Notes: a model not told the origin generated them from the letters alone. A stretch of DNA of 43,724 nt from Pseudoflavonifractor phocaeensis (GCF_021531815.1 NZ_JADYUM010000020.1:1-43724), one strand, 5' to 3'; counted from the first letter of the stretch, positions 1 to 8,378 are shown. Numbers and translations: made by a program.

Positions 1-618
1 GTCCGGGGGCGGCGGATCGGGCCGGCGGGGGCGGCGGTACCGGCGGATGTCCTCCTCCGGCTCCTCCTCCCGGTCGGTGCCGGGGATGAGGCGCTCCAGA
101 CGCCGGACCTCCTCCGGATCGGTACGCTCATCCTCCTCAAACATCTGGTCGGCGTAGTCGTCCGCCTTCTGGCTCACATCCTTTAAAAAGGCGGTCAGGA
201 CGCTCTCCTCCTCGGGGAACCCGATAACCCGGTCCTCCCCCAGATCCTCGTTCTCCGCCTCCCCGTCCAGCGGTTCTTCCTCCAGGAGCTCCTCCTCCAG
301 GGGGGCGTCCTCCTCCGCCGCTTCCGGGGGTATGTTCTCTTCATGGACCGGAGCAGGCGTTCTTCCAGGAAAATCCACCACCTTGTTCTTCCCACCCCGG
401 GTGCGGGGCGGCTCCGGCCAGGGCAGGTCGGGAGTCTCCTCCTTCTCCTCCGGGACCACGGGAGCCACAGGGACCGCGCCCCGCCCCGCAGGCCTTCCGG
501 AGCCGAACTCCGCCAGAATATCATCCAGGGAGAAGTCGTCCCCCTTGGCGTCTCCGATGAGCGACTTGACCTCGTTCAGATCGTCGTTATTCAATTGTTT
601 CTCCTTGCGGTCGCTCAT
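1..618 (-). CDS. Acidic, disordered hypothetical protein (C-terminal part missing)
   Basis: I do not recognise this protein. An open frame runs leftward from an ATG at 618 to the window edge without a stop, giving 206 residues. It begins MSDRKEKQLNNDDLNEVKSL and has a short predicted helical stretch with the text DDFSLDDILAEFG at about residues 27-39. The rest is rich in Glu, Asp and Pro (runs of EEE, PPPP), which points to an intrinsically disordered cytoplasmic segment. The visible end turns basic and proline-rich (RRYRRPRRPD). There is no signal peptide in the visible part. A GAGG ribosome site lies about 9 bases before the ATG. The disordered head probably precedes a folded or membrane domain outside the window; that part is inference. 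Confidence 0.7.
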   Translation of the reverse strand, partial: MSDRKEKQLNNDDLNEVKSLIGDAKGDDFSLDDILAEFGSGRPAGRGAVPVAPVVPEEKEETPDLPWPEPPRTRGGKNKVVDFPGRTPAPVHEENIPPEAAEEDAPLEEELLEEEPLDGEAENEDLGEDRVIGFPEEESVLTAFLKDVSQKADDYADQMFEEDERTDPEEVRRLERLIPGTDREEEPEEDIRRYRRPRRPDPPPPD

Positions 619-703
619 GTGCGGTATCCTCGGCGTGTCATCAGTATGGTAATCTATCAGCGTAATTTTCAGTTTATGGAGCTGTCGAAGGTAAGCGCCA
701 AAG

Positions 704-723
704 CCTCCTTTCGCAAAAGGAGG
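704..723. repeat. Hairpin in the spacer between rlmB and the left-edge gene
   Basis: The 167-base spacer 619-785 holds no gene. It contains an 8-bp perfect stem CCTCCTTT / AAAGGAGG with loop CGCA, followed by a related string (tgcgaagggag). There is no long T-run on either strand, so it is a poor intrinsic terminator. It looks like a degenerate copy of an intergenic hairpin repeat. It may still weakly end rlmB transcription. Confidence 0.4.
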
Positions 724-785
724 TGTCATTTGCGAAGGGAGCCTTGAGACGCGGCCCCGAAACACACTGATAAACGAACTAATAT

Positions 786-1571
786 TTATCCCCCGGTCCT
801 CTGGCGCACCGCCTCGTACAGCAGCACCGCCGCGGCGGCGGAGGCGTTGAGGGAGTTGATCTTCCCGAACATAGGGATGGAAACGGTGAAGTCGCAGTTC
901 TCCGCCACCAGGCGGCTCATGCCGTCCCCCTCGCTGCCGATGACGATGGCGGCGGGGCCCTTCAGGTCAGCCTGGTACAGGGAGGTGGTCCCCCCGGCGG
1001 CGGTGCCGAAGACCCAGATTCCCTCCTCCTTCAGCTCCTTGAGCAGGGCGGTGATATTGGGCACCCGGGCCACGGGCACGTGGGCCACAGCCCCGGCGGA
1101 GGTCTTGGCCACCACGGCGGTCAGGCCGGCGGAGCGCCGCTTGGGGATGATGACCCCGTGGGCTCCGGCGGCGTCGGCGGTACGGATGACCGCCCCCAGA
1201 TTGTGGGGGTCGGACAGCTCGTCACACACCACGATCAGGGGGTTCTCCCCTTTTGCCCGGGCGGCGTTGAGGATGTCGTCCACGGTGGCGTACTCCCGGA
1301 CGGCGGCCTGGGCAATGACCCCCTGGTGGGAGTGGGTGCGGCTCATGCCGTCCAGCTTCCGCCGGTCGGCGTCCACCACCACGATGCCCGCCTCCCGGGC
1401 GGTGGAGGCGATGTGGCCCAGGGTGGCGTCGGTCTCCCCCTTCATAATGAAGATCTTATCAATGGTCACGCCGGCCCGCAGGGCCTCGATCACCGCGTTG
1501 CGGCCCTCGATGATCCCGTCGTTCTCCGTCTCCACAGGGGCGGAATGCCGCAGGGGCGGTCTTTTATTCAT
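786..1571 (-). CDS. rlmB: 23S rRNA (guanosine-2'-O-)-methyltransferase, TrmH/RlmB family
   Basis: This is a SpoU/TrmH-type SPOUT methyltransferase of 261 residues, the usual family length. Residues about 20-95 form the N-terminal substrate-binding domain (IIEGRNAVIEAL). The three SPOUT motifs follow: DPHNLGAVIRTADAAG at 121-136, IGSEGDG at 211-217 and IPMFGKINSLNAS at 232-244, which build the trefoil knot that binds S-adenosylmethionine. Family members methylate the ribose of a conserved 23S rRNA guanosine, or the equivalent in Firmicutes (YacO type). The ATG at 1571 has a good GGAGGAG site just upstream. The gene is divergent from ftsH. The family is certain; the exact target nucleotide is inferred. 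Confidence 0.9.
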   Translation of the reverse strand: MNKRPPLRHSAPVETENDGIIEGRNAVIEALRAGVTIDKIFIMKGETDATLGHIASTAREAGIVVVDADRRKLDGMSRTHSHQGVIAQAAVREYATVDDILNAARAKGENPLIVVCDELSDPHNLGAVIRTADAAGAHGVIIPKRRSAGLTAVVAKTSAGAVAHVPVARVPNITALLKELKEEGIWVFGTAAGGTTSLYQADLKGPAAIVIGSEGDGMSRLVAENCDFTVSIPMFGKINSLNASAAAAVLLYEAVRQRTGG

Positions 1572-1717
1572 GGAATCTCCTCCGATCCAAGGGTGTTTGA
1601 CAGATAAGATTTAGTATATCATATTTTGTCCGGAGAGGGAAGCGGCAAATTGCCCCGCCCCTGATTTTGTTTTCAGGAAACTTTCAGCCCTTCACAGAAA
1701 GTTTACAGCGGAATTTC

Positions 1718-1746
1718 TTGTTTTTGGAGTGCGGTCGTGGTATGAT
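1718..1746 (+). promoter_or_regulatory. Predicted sigma-A promoter of ftsH
   Basis: A -35 like TTGTTT at 1718-1723 and a -10 TATGAT at 1741-1746 are separated by exactly 17 bases. They lie about 55 bases ahead of the ftsH start codon. Confidence 0.6.
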
Positions 1747-1802
1747 ACACTTTGATGTATCCTGCGGGATCACAGAAAGAACGATTATGGAGGTACTCTC
1801 CT

Positions 1803-3995
1803 TTGAAACCAGACAAGGGCAACAACAAAAAGAACATGGTGGGCCTCATCACCATCATCCTCTGGGCGTTGGTGGGCACCATGCTGCTGAAAAGCTGCAC
1901 CTCCTCCTACGCCAGCGCCAACGAGGTCCAGGTGGAGTATTCCGTCTTCCGGCAGTGGGTGGTGGCGGACCTTGTGGAGTCCGTCAACATGGACAGCAGC
2001 AAATACGTCATCACCCTCAAGGAGGGCAAGGAAGATGAGGCAAAAACTTACCTGACCCAGGACCAGGCGCCCCAGACCGACAGTGCCCTCTTCTGGCTCC
2101 AGGCCCAGAACACCGGCGAGGTGGAATATGTGACCACCCCGCCCCCGGTCTCCGACAAGGACATCCTCAACCTGATGACGGACCACGGCGTGACCTACAA
2201 CACCGACCCGGTGGATAACTCCGCCTACATCCTGTCCCTGCTCATCAGCACCGTCCTGCCCATGCTCATCATGGTGGGCCTGATGCTCTTCCTGTTCCGG
2301 GGCATCGGCGGCAAGGGGGGCATGGGCGGCCTGGGCGGCGTGGGCAAGGCCAACGCCAAGGTCTACGTGGAGAAAAAGACCGGGGTCACCTTCCGGGACG
2401 TGGCCGGACAGGACGAGGCCAAGGAGTCCCTCCAGGAGATCATCGACATCCTCCACAACCCCCAGAAATATACCGAGATCGGCGCCAAGCTGCCCAAGGG
2501 TGCCCTGCTGGTAGGCCCTCCGGGCACTGGCAAGACCCTGCTGGCCAAGGCCGTGGCCGGCGAGGCCGGAGTCCCCTTCTTCTCCATCAGCGGCTCCGAC
2601 TTTGTGGAGATGTTCGTGGGCGTGGGCGCATCCCGTGTCCGCGACCTGTTCAAAGAGGCCAGTAAGATGGCCCCCTGCATCATTTTCATCGATGAGATCG
2701 ACACCATCGGCAAGAGCCGTGACAACCGCATGGGCGGCAATGACGAGCGGGAACAGACCCTGAACCAGCTGCTGGCTGAGCTGGACGGCTTCGACCCCGG
2801 CAAGGGCGTCATCGTCCTGGGCGCCACCAACCGGCCCGAGGTGCTGGACAAAGCCCTGCTCCGTCCCGGCCGTTTCGACCGGCGCATCACCATCGACCGT
2901 CCCAACCTGGCCGGCCGTCTTGCCACCCTCCAGGTCCACACTCGGAAGATCAAGCTGGCTGAGGACGTGGACCTGAAGAAGATCGCCCTGGCCACCGCCG
3001 GCTGCGTGGGCGCTGACCTGGCCAACCTGGTCAACGAGGCCGCCCTCCGGGCCGTCCGCAAGGGCCGCCAGTTGGTGACCCAGGAGGACCTGCTGGCCTC
3101 CTTCGAGTTCGTCATCGCCGGCAGCGAGAAGAAAAATTCCGTCCTCACCGAGTTTGAGCGCAAGCTGGTGGCCTACCACGAGGTGGGCCACGCCATGGTG
3201 GCTTACAAGCAGAAGAACGCCGAGCCGGTGCAGAAGATCACCATCGTCCCCCATACCGAGGGCTCCCTGGGCTACACCCTGCTGATGCCCGAGGAGGATA
3301 AGACCAACCTGCGCACCAAGGAAGAGCTGATGGCCAAGATCTCCGTCTCCATGGGCGGCCGGGCCGCCGAGCAGGTGGTGCTGAACACCATGACCAACGG
3401 CGCCTCCCAGGACATCCAGGAGGCCACCAACATCGCCCGGAACATGGTGGCCATGTTCGGCATGAGCGAGGAGTTCGGCATGATGGCCCTGGGCTCCGTC
3501 CGCAGCCAGTATCTGGATGGAGGCTACGGCCTGGACTGCGCCCAGGACACCGCCGCCGTCATGGATAAGGCGGTGAAGGCCATCCTGGACGTGTGCTACC
3601 AGGACGCGGTGAAGGTCATCCAGGAGAACCTGGAGGATATGCACAAGGTGGTGGCCTACCTGCTGGACAAGGAGACCATCACCGGCGGCGAGATGGTGGC
3701 CATCATCGAGGGCCGGGACCCCGCTCTGGTGGAGGACGCCTACGCCTCCACCCGACAGAAGGTCCAGGGCTCCTTCCGCCCCTCCCAGCCCGAGGGCATC
3801 GAGGCCCCCGCCAAGCACATCCACATCGTCAGCGAGGAGATCAAGCCCCCCGCTCCGGAAGGAGCCGGGGAGGATGGGACCGGCGACGCAGGCTCCCCCG
3901 AGTCCCCGGAGGCGCCTTCTGCGGAGCCGGATCAGCCCCAGCCGCCCAAAGCTCCCCAGGAGCCCGGTGAGGATACGTCCAAGCCCGAAGCATAA
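1803..3995 (+). CDS. ftsH: ATP-dependent zinc metalloprotease FtsH
   Basis: FtsH is a membrane-anchored AAA+ protease that degrades membrane and regulatory proteins. I place the start at a TTG (1803) because GGAGG at 1789-1793 sits 9 bases upstream and the product then begins [14 protein letters not shown] right before the first membrane helix. In-frame ATGs farther up overlap that ribosome site. The protein is 730 residues. Helices are at about 14-30 and 142-166, Walker A GPPGTGKT at 238-245, Walker B IFIDEID at 294-300, the second region of homology near 340-360, and zinc motif HEVGH at 459-463 with the third ligand Asp in ASQDIQEA near 537. The last ~65 residues are a Pro/Glu-rich tail, longer than in Bacillus. 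It is followed by a strong terminator, so it is monocistronic. Confidence 0.97.
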   Translation: MKPDKGNNKKNMVGLITIILWALVGTMLLKSCTSSYASANEVQVEYSVFRQWVVADLVESVNMDSSKYVITLKEGKEDEAKTYLTQDQAPQTDSALFWLQAQNTGEVEYVTTPPPVSDKDILNLMTDHGVTYNTDPVDNSAYILSLLISTVLPMLIMVGLMLFLFRGIGGKGGMGGLGGVGKANAKVYVEKKTGVTFRDVAGQDEAKESLQEIIDILHNPQKYTEIGAKLPKGALLVGPPGTGKTLLAKAVAGEAGVPFFSISGSDFVEMFVGVGASRVRDLFKEASKMAPCIIFIDEIDTIGKSRDNRMGGNDEREQTLNQLLAELDGFDPGKGVIVLGATNRPEVLDKALLRPGRFDRRITIDRPNLAGRLATLQVHTRKIKLAEDVDLKKIALATAGCVGADLANLVNEAALRAVRKGRQLVTQEDLLASFEFVIAGSEKKNSVLTEFERKLVAYHEVGHAMVAYKQKNAEPVQKITIVPHTEGSLGYTLLMPEEDKTNLRTKEELMAKISVSMGGRAAEQVVLNTMTNGASQDIQEATNIARNMVAMFGMSEEFGMMALGSVRSQYLDGGYGLDCAQDTAAVMDKAVKAILDVCYQDAVKVIQENLEDMHKVVAYLLDKETITGGEMVAIIEGRDPALVEDAYASTRQKVQGSFRPSQPEGIEAPAKHIHIVSEEIKPPAPEGAGEDGTGDAGSPESPEAPSAEPDQPQPPKAPQEPGEDTSKPEA

Positions 3996-3997
3996 CC

Positions 3998-4033
3998 AAA
4001 CCGGCGGAGCGCTGCGCGCTCCGCCGGTTTTTT
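3998..4033 (+). terminator. Intrinsic terminator of ftsH
   Basis: A 15-bp perfect stem (3998-4012 with 4016-4030) has a 3-base loop and ends in a run of six T. The stop codon of the convergent hydrolase gene (4032-4034) lies in the T-run, so the 3' ends touch. Confidence 0.9.
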
Positions 4034-4964
4034 AATGGATCACCTTTTCCTCCAGCCAGGCCATCAGGTCCTCCATGACTTCCCGGCGGTTGAGCTCGTT
4101 AAACATCTCATGGCGGCCGTCGGGGTACAGCTTGAGGGTCACGTCCCGGCAACCCGCCGCCCGGAACATCCCGACCACCCGCTTCACACCCTCTCCCATG
4201 CCGCCCACAGGATCGTGGTCCCCGGAGAGGAAATAGACGGGCGTTTCTTTCTCCATCCGGGCCAGATTTTCCTTTCCGGCTATGAACTGAAGTCCCCCCA
4301 TCATGTCCCGGAACATGCCCACCGTGGGCACAAAGGCGCACAGGGGGTCCTTCCGGTAGGCGTCTACCACCGCCTCATCCCGGCTGATCCAGTCGGCGGG
4401 GGTGCGGTTGGGCTTGAATTTCCGGTTATAGGCCCCCAGAGACATGGCGGTGACCAGGGGACTGACGTAGGTGTCCCCCCGGAGGCGGCACAGTGCCCCC
4501 GCCATGGCCTTGCCGAAGGCCACCAGTTGAGCCGGCTCCTGGCCGGTGCCCGACAGCACCGCCCCGTCCACCGTCCCAGGCCAGCGGACCAGATAGGTCC
4601 GGGCCAGGAAGGAGCCCATGGAGTGGCCCAGCATCACATAGGGTACCCCGGGGTACTTCTCCCCCTGGAGTTCCCGCAGGCGGCGGACGTCCCGGGACAC
4701 ATGGTCCCAGCCGTCCTTCGGGCCAAAGTAGCCGTAAATCCCGTCCGAGGCGGTCTCCCCGTGGCCCAGGTGGTCCTCCCCGCAGACCAGGACGCCCCGC
4801 TCACTGAGGAAACGGGCCACATGGCCGTACCGGCCGATATACTCCGCGATGCCGTGGACGATCTGGACCACCGCCCGGGGCCGGCCCTGAGGCAGCCACT
4901 CCAAGGCGTGGACGGTGTGGACCCCATCACTGGACGGGTAATAAAACGCTCTGGACTCCCCCAT
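4032..4964 (-). CDS. Alpha/beta hydrolase, serine aminopeptidase S33 / lysophospholipase-like
   Basis: A cytoplasmic alpha/beta hydrolase of 310 residues in the Hydrolase_4 (monoacylglycerol lipase / PldB-like) group. The oxyanion region is VHGIAEYIGRY near 37-47, the nucleophile elbow is GHSMGS with Ser115, the acid is one of the Asp residues in SGDHDP (about 249-251), and the catalytic His is in DGRHEMF near 285. The text DHLGHGET at 64-71 is also typical. There is no signal peptide. Members cleave mono- or lysoglycerides or other esters; the substrate here cannot be read from sequence. The ATG at 4964 has a GGGG-type ribosome site. A ferritin-like gene lies upstream in the same direction, but a hairpin separates them. 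Confidence 0.85.
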   Translation of the reverse strand: MGESRAFYYPSSDGVHTVHALEWLPQGRPRAVVQIVHGIAEYIGRYGHVARFLSERGVLVCGEDHLGHGETASDGIYGYFGPKDGWDHVSRDVRRLRELQGEKYPGVPYVMLGHSMGSFLARTYLVRWPGTVDGAVLSGTGQEPAQLVAFGKAMAGALCRLRGDTYVSPLVTAMSLGAYNRKFKPNRTPADWISRDEAVVDAYRKDPLCAFVPTVGMFRDMMGGLQFIAGKENLARMEKETPVYFLSGDHDPVGGMGEGVKRVVGMFRAAGCRDVTLKLYPDGRHEMFNELNRREVMEDLMAWLEEKVIH

Positions 4965-4981
4965 GATGTTCCCCCGTTTCC

Positions 4982-5007
4982 GGTCCCGGCTGTGCCGGGA
5001 CCTTTTT
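4982..5007 (+). terminator. Terminator-like hairpin oriented rightward
   Basis: A 9-bp stem GGTCCCGGC / GCCGGGACC with loop TGT is followed by TTTTT on the + strand. Both flanking genes are on the - strand, so the T-run faces the wrong way to end the ferritin-like gene. It could stop antisense reading, or act as a simple stem for leftward transcripts. Confidence 0.5.
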
Positions 5008-5010
5008 CTT

Positions 5011-5670
5011 TCAGTTTACCCCATTGCGGCGGGAACCGTCAACCGTTCCGCCCCACATCCGCTCCAGCGTGGTGCGGATGGCCCGCTGGTGGCGGGAGGC
5101 GTCCCGGGCCAGCTCCCGGCACAGCTCCTCCAGCGCCGGGTCCCCCGTCTCCTCCGCCGCCTCCCGGCAGGCCTGTTCCCACCGTTTTTCCCACAGGAAG
5201 CGCTCCCGCAGCTCGGTCCCCAGGTCCCGGTTTCCCCCAGGAGCGCTACCCCGGGCATGCCTGCGCCGCCCTGTCATCAGAAAATAGGCGGCGGCCAGCC
5301 GCCCCAGGGCCCGGCGGTGGTCCTCCGCGATCCCCGCCATCTCCCGGCCCCGGTTCCCCATTCTCCGTGCCAGGGTGCCGGCCCCCTCGGCCCCCTCCCG
5401 GGCCAGGTCCATGAGCCGCTCCATCCGCTCCGGGTCCTCCGCCTTGGGCGCAGACCTCTTTTGCTCTCCGGACTGTGTTCCGGCACTCTGGCGTGCCGGG
5501 GGTAGGGGCTGCTTCTTTTCTGCTGTCCCACTCCGGACGGCCGGGGCCGGGGGCGAGAGGACCAGAGGGCTGTCCCGCTGGTCAGGCATCACCCTGGCCC
5601 ACACTCTGCGAAACGTCTCGGGATCGATCTGATGTCCGTCCAAGGCGGACAGGTCCACTTGCTGTTCCAT
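5011..5670 (-). CDS. Ferritin-like-domain protein, probably without metal ligands
   Basis: The ATG at 5670 is preferred over one 24 bases upstream because AAAGGAGG lies 7 bases before it. This gives 219 residues. Residues about 1-80 are a low-complexity, Pro/Ser-rich linker. Residues about 81-205 are helical and resemble the ferritin-like proteins common in Clostridia: IAEDHRRALGRLAAAYFLMTG (114-134) followed by a second helix pair ending ELARDASRHQRAIRT. In the usual pattern D-E-x-R-H the Glu and His would bind metal. Here the first motif reads D-H-R-R-A and the second D-A-S-R-H, so most ligands seem lost. A structural or regulatory role is an inference. It is divergent from the thioesterase gene. 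Confidence 0.55.
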   Translation of the reverse strand: MEQQVDLSALDGHQIDPETFRRVWARVMPDQRDSPLVLSPPAPAVRSGTAEKKQPLPPARQSAGTQSGEQKRSAPKAEDPERMERLMDLAREGAEGAGTLARRMGNRGREMAGIAEDHRRALGRLAAAYFLMTGRRRHARGSAPGGNRDLGTELRERFLWEKRWEQACREAAEETGDPALEELCRELARDASRHQRAIRTTLERMWGGTVDGSRRNGVN

Positions 5671-5745
5671 GGTTTTTCCTCCTTTCAGGTTCACGGGTCG
5701 CCTCTCTTTATCTTATGCATTTCACAGGGAAAGGGGGAAAGGGCC

Positions 5746-5774
5746 TTGCTTTTGGCTGAAAACTGTGTTAGAAT
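5746..5774 (+). promoter_or_regulatory. Predicted promoter of the thioesterase gene
   Basis: TTGCTT at 5746-5751 and TAGAAT at 5769-5774 are spaced by 17 bases, about 50 bases before the start codon at 5823. Confidence 0.55.
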
Positions 5775-5822
5775 CCCGCTTTGACAACGGTTTCCCCCAG
5801 GGACAGTAAAGGAGAGAATAAA

Positions 5823-6227
5823 ATGGCCCCCGAAGAACACAGCGATTATATCGTTCATTCCGTCAACACCCCCCATCAGTTTTCCTATGAAAACGGCATC
5901 CTGCTTACCGAAGTGGAGCCCGGCTACGCCCGGGGCGAGCTGAACGTAGGCCCCAACAGCATCAACCCCCACGGCAACGTCCACGGCGGCGCCCTGGCCA
6001 CCCTGGCGGACACGGTGGGCGGCTGCTGCGCCTGCTCCAAAGGGGGCAGCTGCGTCACCGCCAACTGCACCCTGGAATTTCTGCGCCCCGCCACCGGGCC
6101 CAAGATCATCTGCGAGGCCACGCCCAAGAAGATGGGCCGCACCCTGTCGGTGATCCAGGTGGTGCTGACCAACGATCAAAATATGGTAGTCGCCACGGGA
6201 ACTTACACGTTTTTCATGGCCCAGTGA
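5823..6227 (+). CDS. PaaI-family hotdog thioesterase
   Basis: A single-domain hotdog-fold protein of 134 residues that most likely hydrolyses an acyl-CoA or aryl-CoA thioester. The core signature is NPHGNVHGGALATLADTVGG at about residues 41-60: the HGN-VHGG loop and following helix are typical of the PaaI/YbgC-like group, and the Asp in LADT is in the usual catalytic position. The C-terminal strand ATGTYTFF closes the sheet. The ATG at 5823 follows GGAGAG with 6 bases between. An ATG 42 bases upstream lies ahead of that site and is rejected. It stands alone, with its own promoter and a lysine-riboswitch transcript downstream. Confidence 0.85.
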   Translation: MAPEEHSDYIVHSVNTPHQFSYENGILLTEVEPGYARGELNVGPNSINPHGNVHGGALATLADTVGGCCACSKGGSCVTANCTLEFLRPATGPKIICEATPKKMGRTLSVIQVVLTNDQNMVVATGTYTFFMAQ

Positions 6228-6267
6228 GGAAAAATCTGTTCTTCCCCACATTTTCCCCGAAATAGTA

Positions 6268-6296
6268 TTGACTTTCCTGCAAGGCCATGATAGGAT
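6268..6296 (+). promoter_or_regulatory. Promoter of the lysine riboswitch transcript
   Basis: TTGACT at 6268-6273 and TAGGAT at 6291-6296 are spaced by exactly 17 bases. Initiation near 6303 would place the riboswitch at the 5' end of the RNA. Confidence 0.75.
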
Positions 6297-6319
6297 ACTT
6301 GCAATTCCAAATGATTATC

Positions 6320-6479
6320 GGATAGAGGCGCGGTACTCATGCGTACCGGGGGGCAAGGCCAGGCAGCCGCTTCCCGGGAGAGGGTGTACCGCCGAAGGCA
6401 TTCCGGCCTGCCTGGGCCGGAGTTCCTGGGCCGCGGGAAAACATTCCGCGGACTGTCACGAACCAGTGGAGCGCTATCC
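6320..6479 (+). ncRNA. Lysine riboswitch (L box)
   Basis: The RNA has the conserved blocks of the lysine riboswitch in order: GGATAGAGGCGCGG (6320 on), then ACCGCCGAAGGC, CTGGGCCGGAG, and near the 3' end ACTGTCACG, CAGTGGAGCGCTATCC. Helix P1 pairs 6320-6325 (GGATAG) with 6474-6479 (CTATCC), closing a five-helix junction of about 160 bases, the usual size. Known members bind L-lysine and shut off lysine synthesis or uptake genes. Here it lies 122 bases before an NhaC-family transporter gene, with a terminator in between, so lysine should lower transport expression by transcription attenuation. Confidence 0.92.
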
Positions 6480-6517
6480 AGAGGTCCCCGGTCTGTGTGC
6501 GGGGACGTCCGGTCTTT

Positions 6518-6549
6518 GCCATGGGCGCTCAGTGCGGCCATGGCTTTTT
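6518..6549 (+). terminator. Riboswitch-controlled terminator (expression platform)
   Basis: GCCATGG at 6518-6524 pairs with CCATGGC ending at 6544, with an inner GCGC/GTGC pairing, followed by TTTTT (6545-6549). A second stem GTCCCCG / CGGGGAC at 6484-6506 lies between P1 and this terminator. I could not resolve the exact antiterminator pairing by eye. Confidence 0.65.
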
Positions 6550-6601
6550 GTTTGCGCAAACAGGGGCGTGTCCCCAAAAAACAAGTGGAGGGAATATAAA
6601 A

Positions 6602-8329
6602 ATGAGAGCGAGAAGATCCTGGCCCGTCCGCGCCATCCTGGTCCTCATGATGGTTCTGGCTCTGGCCACCACCGCCTTTGCCGCCGATCCCACCGAGGAA
6701 TCCGGCACCAAAATGATCGAGTGTCCCGACTGCGGGGCCGTGGGCGTGGTTTTGTCTGAGGATTGCGAGGCCGTCCCCTGCGGCACCTGCGAGGGCACCG
6801 GCTATATCCAGTCCCCCAGCCAGTTCTACAACACCGCCATGTCCCTGCTGCCCCCCGTCATCGCCATCGCCCTGGCCCTGATTACCAAGGAGGTCTACTC
6901 CTCCCTGTTCATCGGCATTCTGGTGGGAGGCCTGCTGTACTCCAACTTCTCCTTTGAGGGGACCATCCTGCATGTGTTCAGCGACGGCATCGTGGCCTCC
7001 CTGTCTGACAGCTACAACGTGGGCATCCTGATCTTCCTGGTCATCCTGGGCACCATGGTGTGCCTGATGAACAAGGCGGGCGGCTCCGCCGCCTTCGGCC
7101 GCTGGGCCCAGAAGAACATCAAGACCCGGGCCGGCGCCCAGCTGGCCTCCATCGTGCTGGGCTGCCTGATCTTCATCGACGACTACTTCAACTGCCTCAC
7201 CGTGGGCAGCGTCATGCGTCCCATCACCGACAAGCACAACGTCTCCCGGGCCAAGCTGGCCTACCTGATCGACGCCACCGCCGCCCCCATCTGCATCATC
7301 GCCCCCATCTCCTCCTGGGCCGCCGCCGTGGCCGGCTTCGCTGAGGAGGGACAGGGCCTGAACCTGTTCATCCGCGCCATTCCCTACAATTTCTACGCCC
7401 TGCTGACCATCGTCATGATGATCGGCCTGGTGGTCATGAACGTGGACTTCGGCCCCATGGGCAAATTCGAGAAGAACGCCCAGGAGAAGGGCGACCTGTT
7501 CTCCGGCTCCAACCCCTACGCCATGCTGGATGAGGAGATCGACGAGAGCAAGGGCACCGTCATGGACCTGGTGCTGCCCATCGTGGTGCTGGTCATCTGC
7601 TGCGTCGTGGGCATGATCTACTCCGGCGGCTTCTTCTCCGGCGAGAGCTTCATCGACGCCTTCTCCAACTCCGACGCCTCCGTGGGCCTGATGCTGGGCT
7701 CCGCCTTCGGTCTGGTCTTCGCCTTCCTGTATTACTTCGTCCGCAAGTCCATGACCTTCAAGGAGATGATGGGCTGCATCCCCGAGGGCTTCAAGGCCAT
7801 GGTCCCCGCCATCCTGATCCTCACCTTCGCCTGGTCCCTGAAGGGGATGACCGACTCCCTGGGCGCCAAGTACTTTGTCCGTGACTTCGTGCGCACCTCC
7901 GCCACCGGCGTCCAGATGCTGCTGCCCGTCATCGTCTTCGTCATCGGCTGCCTGCTGGCCTTCGCCACCGGCACCAGCTGGGGCACCTTCGGCATCCTCA
8001 TCCCCATCGTCCAGAACGTCTTCTCCATGGACAACCCCCTGGCCATCATCTGCATCTCCGCCTGTATGGCCGGCGCCGTCTGCGGCGACCACTGCTCCCC
8101 CATCTCCGACACCACCATCATGGCCTCTGCCGGCGCCCAGTGCGACCACGTGAACCACGTGTCCACCCAGCTGCCCTACGCCATCTCCTGCGCCGTGATC
8201 TCCGGCCTGTCCTATATCGTCGCCGGCCTGCTGGCCAGCAGCGGCCTGCCCGGCATCCTCGCCCTGCCCGTGGGCGTGGTGCTGACCCTGGGCTTCCTGT
8301 TCTACATGAAAAAGCGCCAGAACGCCTGA
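6602..8329 (+). CDS. NhaC-family antiporter under lysine riboswitch; predicted lysine transporter with exported Cys module
   Basis: A polytopic NhaC-superfamily transporter of 575 residues with about 11-12 predicted helices. Family hallmarks are IDDYFNCLTVGSVMRP, ATGTSWGTFGILIPI and CGDHCSPISDTTIMASAGA. Genomic studies of the lysine regulon (Rodionov and colleagues) named lysine-riboswitch NhaC members LysW and predicted lysine uptake; the riboswitch directly upstream supports that here. The first ~28 residues look like a Sec signal peptide (basic start, LVLMMVLALATT core, AFA-AD site). Residues about 40-68 then carry CPDCGAVG and CGTCEGTG, two CxxC knuckles like DnaJ's zinc repeats, on the outer face. 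The start ATG at 6602 follows GGAGGG. A terminator ends the gene. Substrate is inferred. Confidence 0.88.
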   Translation: MRARRSWPVRAILVLMMVLALATTAFAADPTEESGTKMIECPDCGAVGVVLSEDCEAVPCGTCEGTGYIQSPSQFYNTAMSLLPPVIAIALALITKEVYSSLFIGILVGGLLYSNFSFEGTILHVFSDGIVASLSDSYNVGILIFLVILGTMVCLMNKAGGSAAFGRWAQKNIKTRAGAQLASIVLGCLIFIDDYFNCLTVGSVMRPITDKHNVSRAKLAYLIDATAAPICIIAPISSWAAAVAGFAEEGQGLNLFIRAIPYNFYALLTIVMMIGLVVMNVDFGPMGKFEKNAQEKGDLFSGSNPYAMLDEEIDESKGTVMDLVLPIVVLVICCVVGMIYSGGFFSGESFIDAFSNSDASVGLMLGSAFGLVFAFLYYFVRKSMTFKEMMGCIPEGFKAMVPAILILTFAWSLKGMTDSLGAKYFVRDFVRTSATGVQMLLPVIVFVIGCLLAFATGTSWGTFGILIPIVQNVFSMDNPLAIICISACMAGAVCGDHCSPISDTTIMASAGAQCDHVNHVSTQLPYAISCAVISGLSYIVAGLLASSGLPGILALPVGVVLTLGFLFYMKKRQNA

Positions 8330-8346
8330 ACCCACTGCATATTTTT

Positions 8347-8375
8347 GCGGCAGCCCGCCCGGGCTGCCGCTTTTT
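8347..8375 (+). terminator. Terminator of the NhaC-family gene
   Basis: A 10-bp stem GCGGCAGCCC / GGGCTGCCGC with a 4-base loop is followed by TTTTT. Confidence 0.85.
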
Positions 8376-8378
8376 ATA

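Noticed and set aside
704-723. Strong terminator for rlmB
   Set aside because: The stem is good but no T-run follows on the - strand, so I list it only as a hairpin.
1785-3824. Long open frame on the - strand opposite ftsH
   Set aside because: It mirrors the codon bias of ftsH (GC-rich third positions), has low-complexity Gly/His/Leu text, no recognisable domain and no ribosome site. Similar long antisense frames opposite the NhaC gene (6203-8335), polA (10667-12295), argB, argJ and argH were rejected for the same reason.
5781-5786. TTGACA as -35 of the thioesterase gene
   Set aside because: The matching -10 position would fall on the ribosome site; TTGCTT/TAGAAT just upstream fits better.
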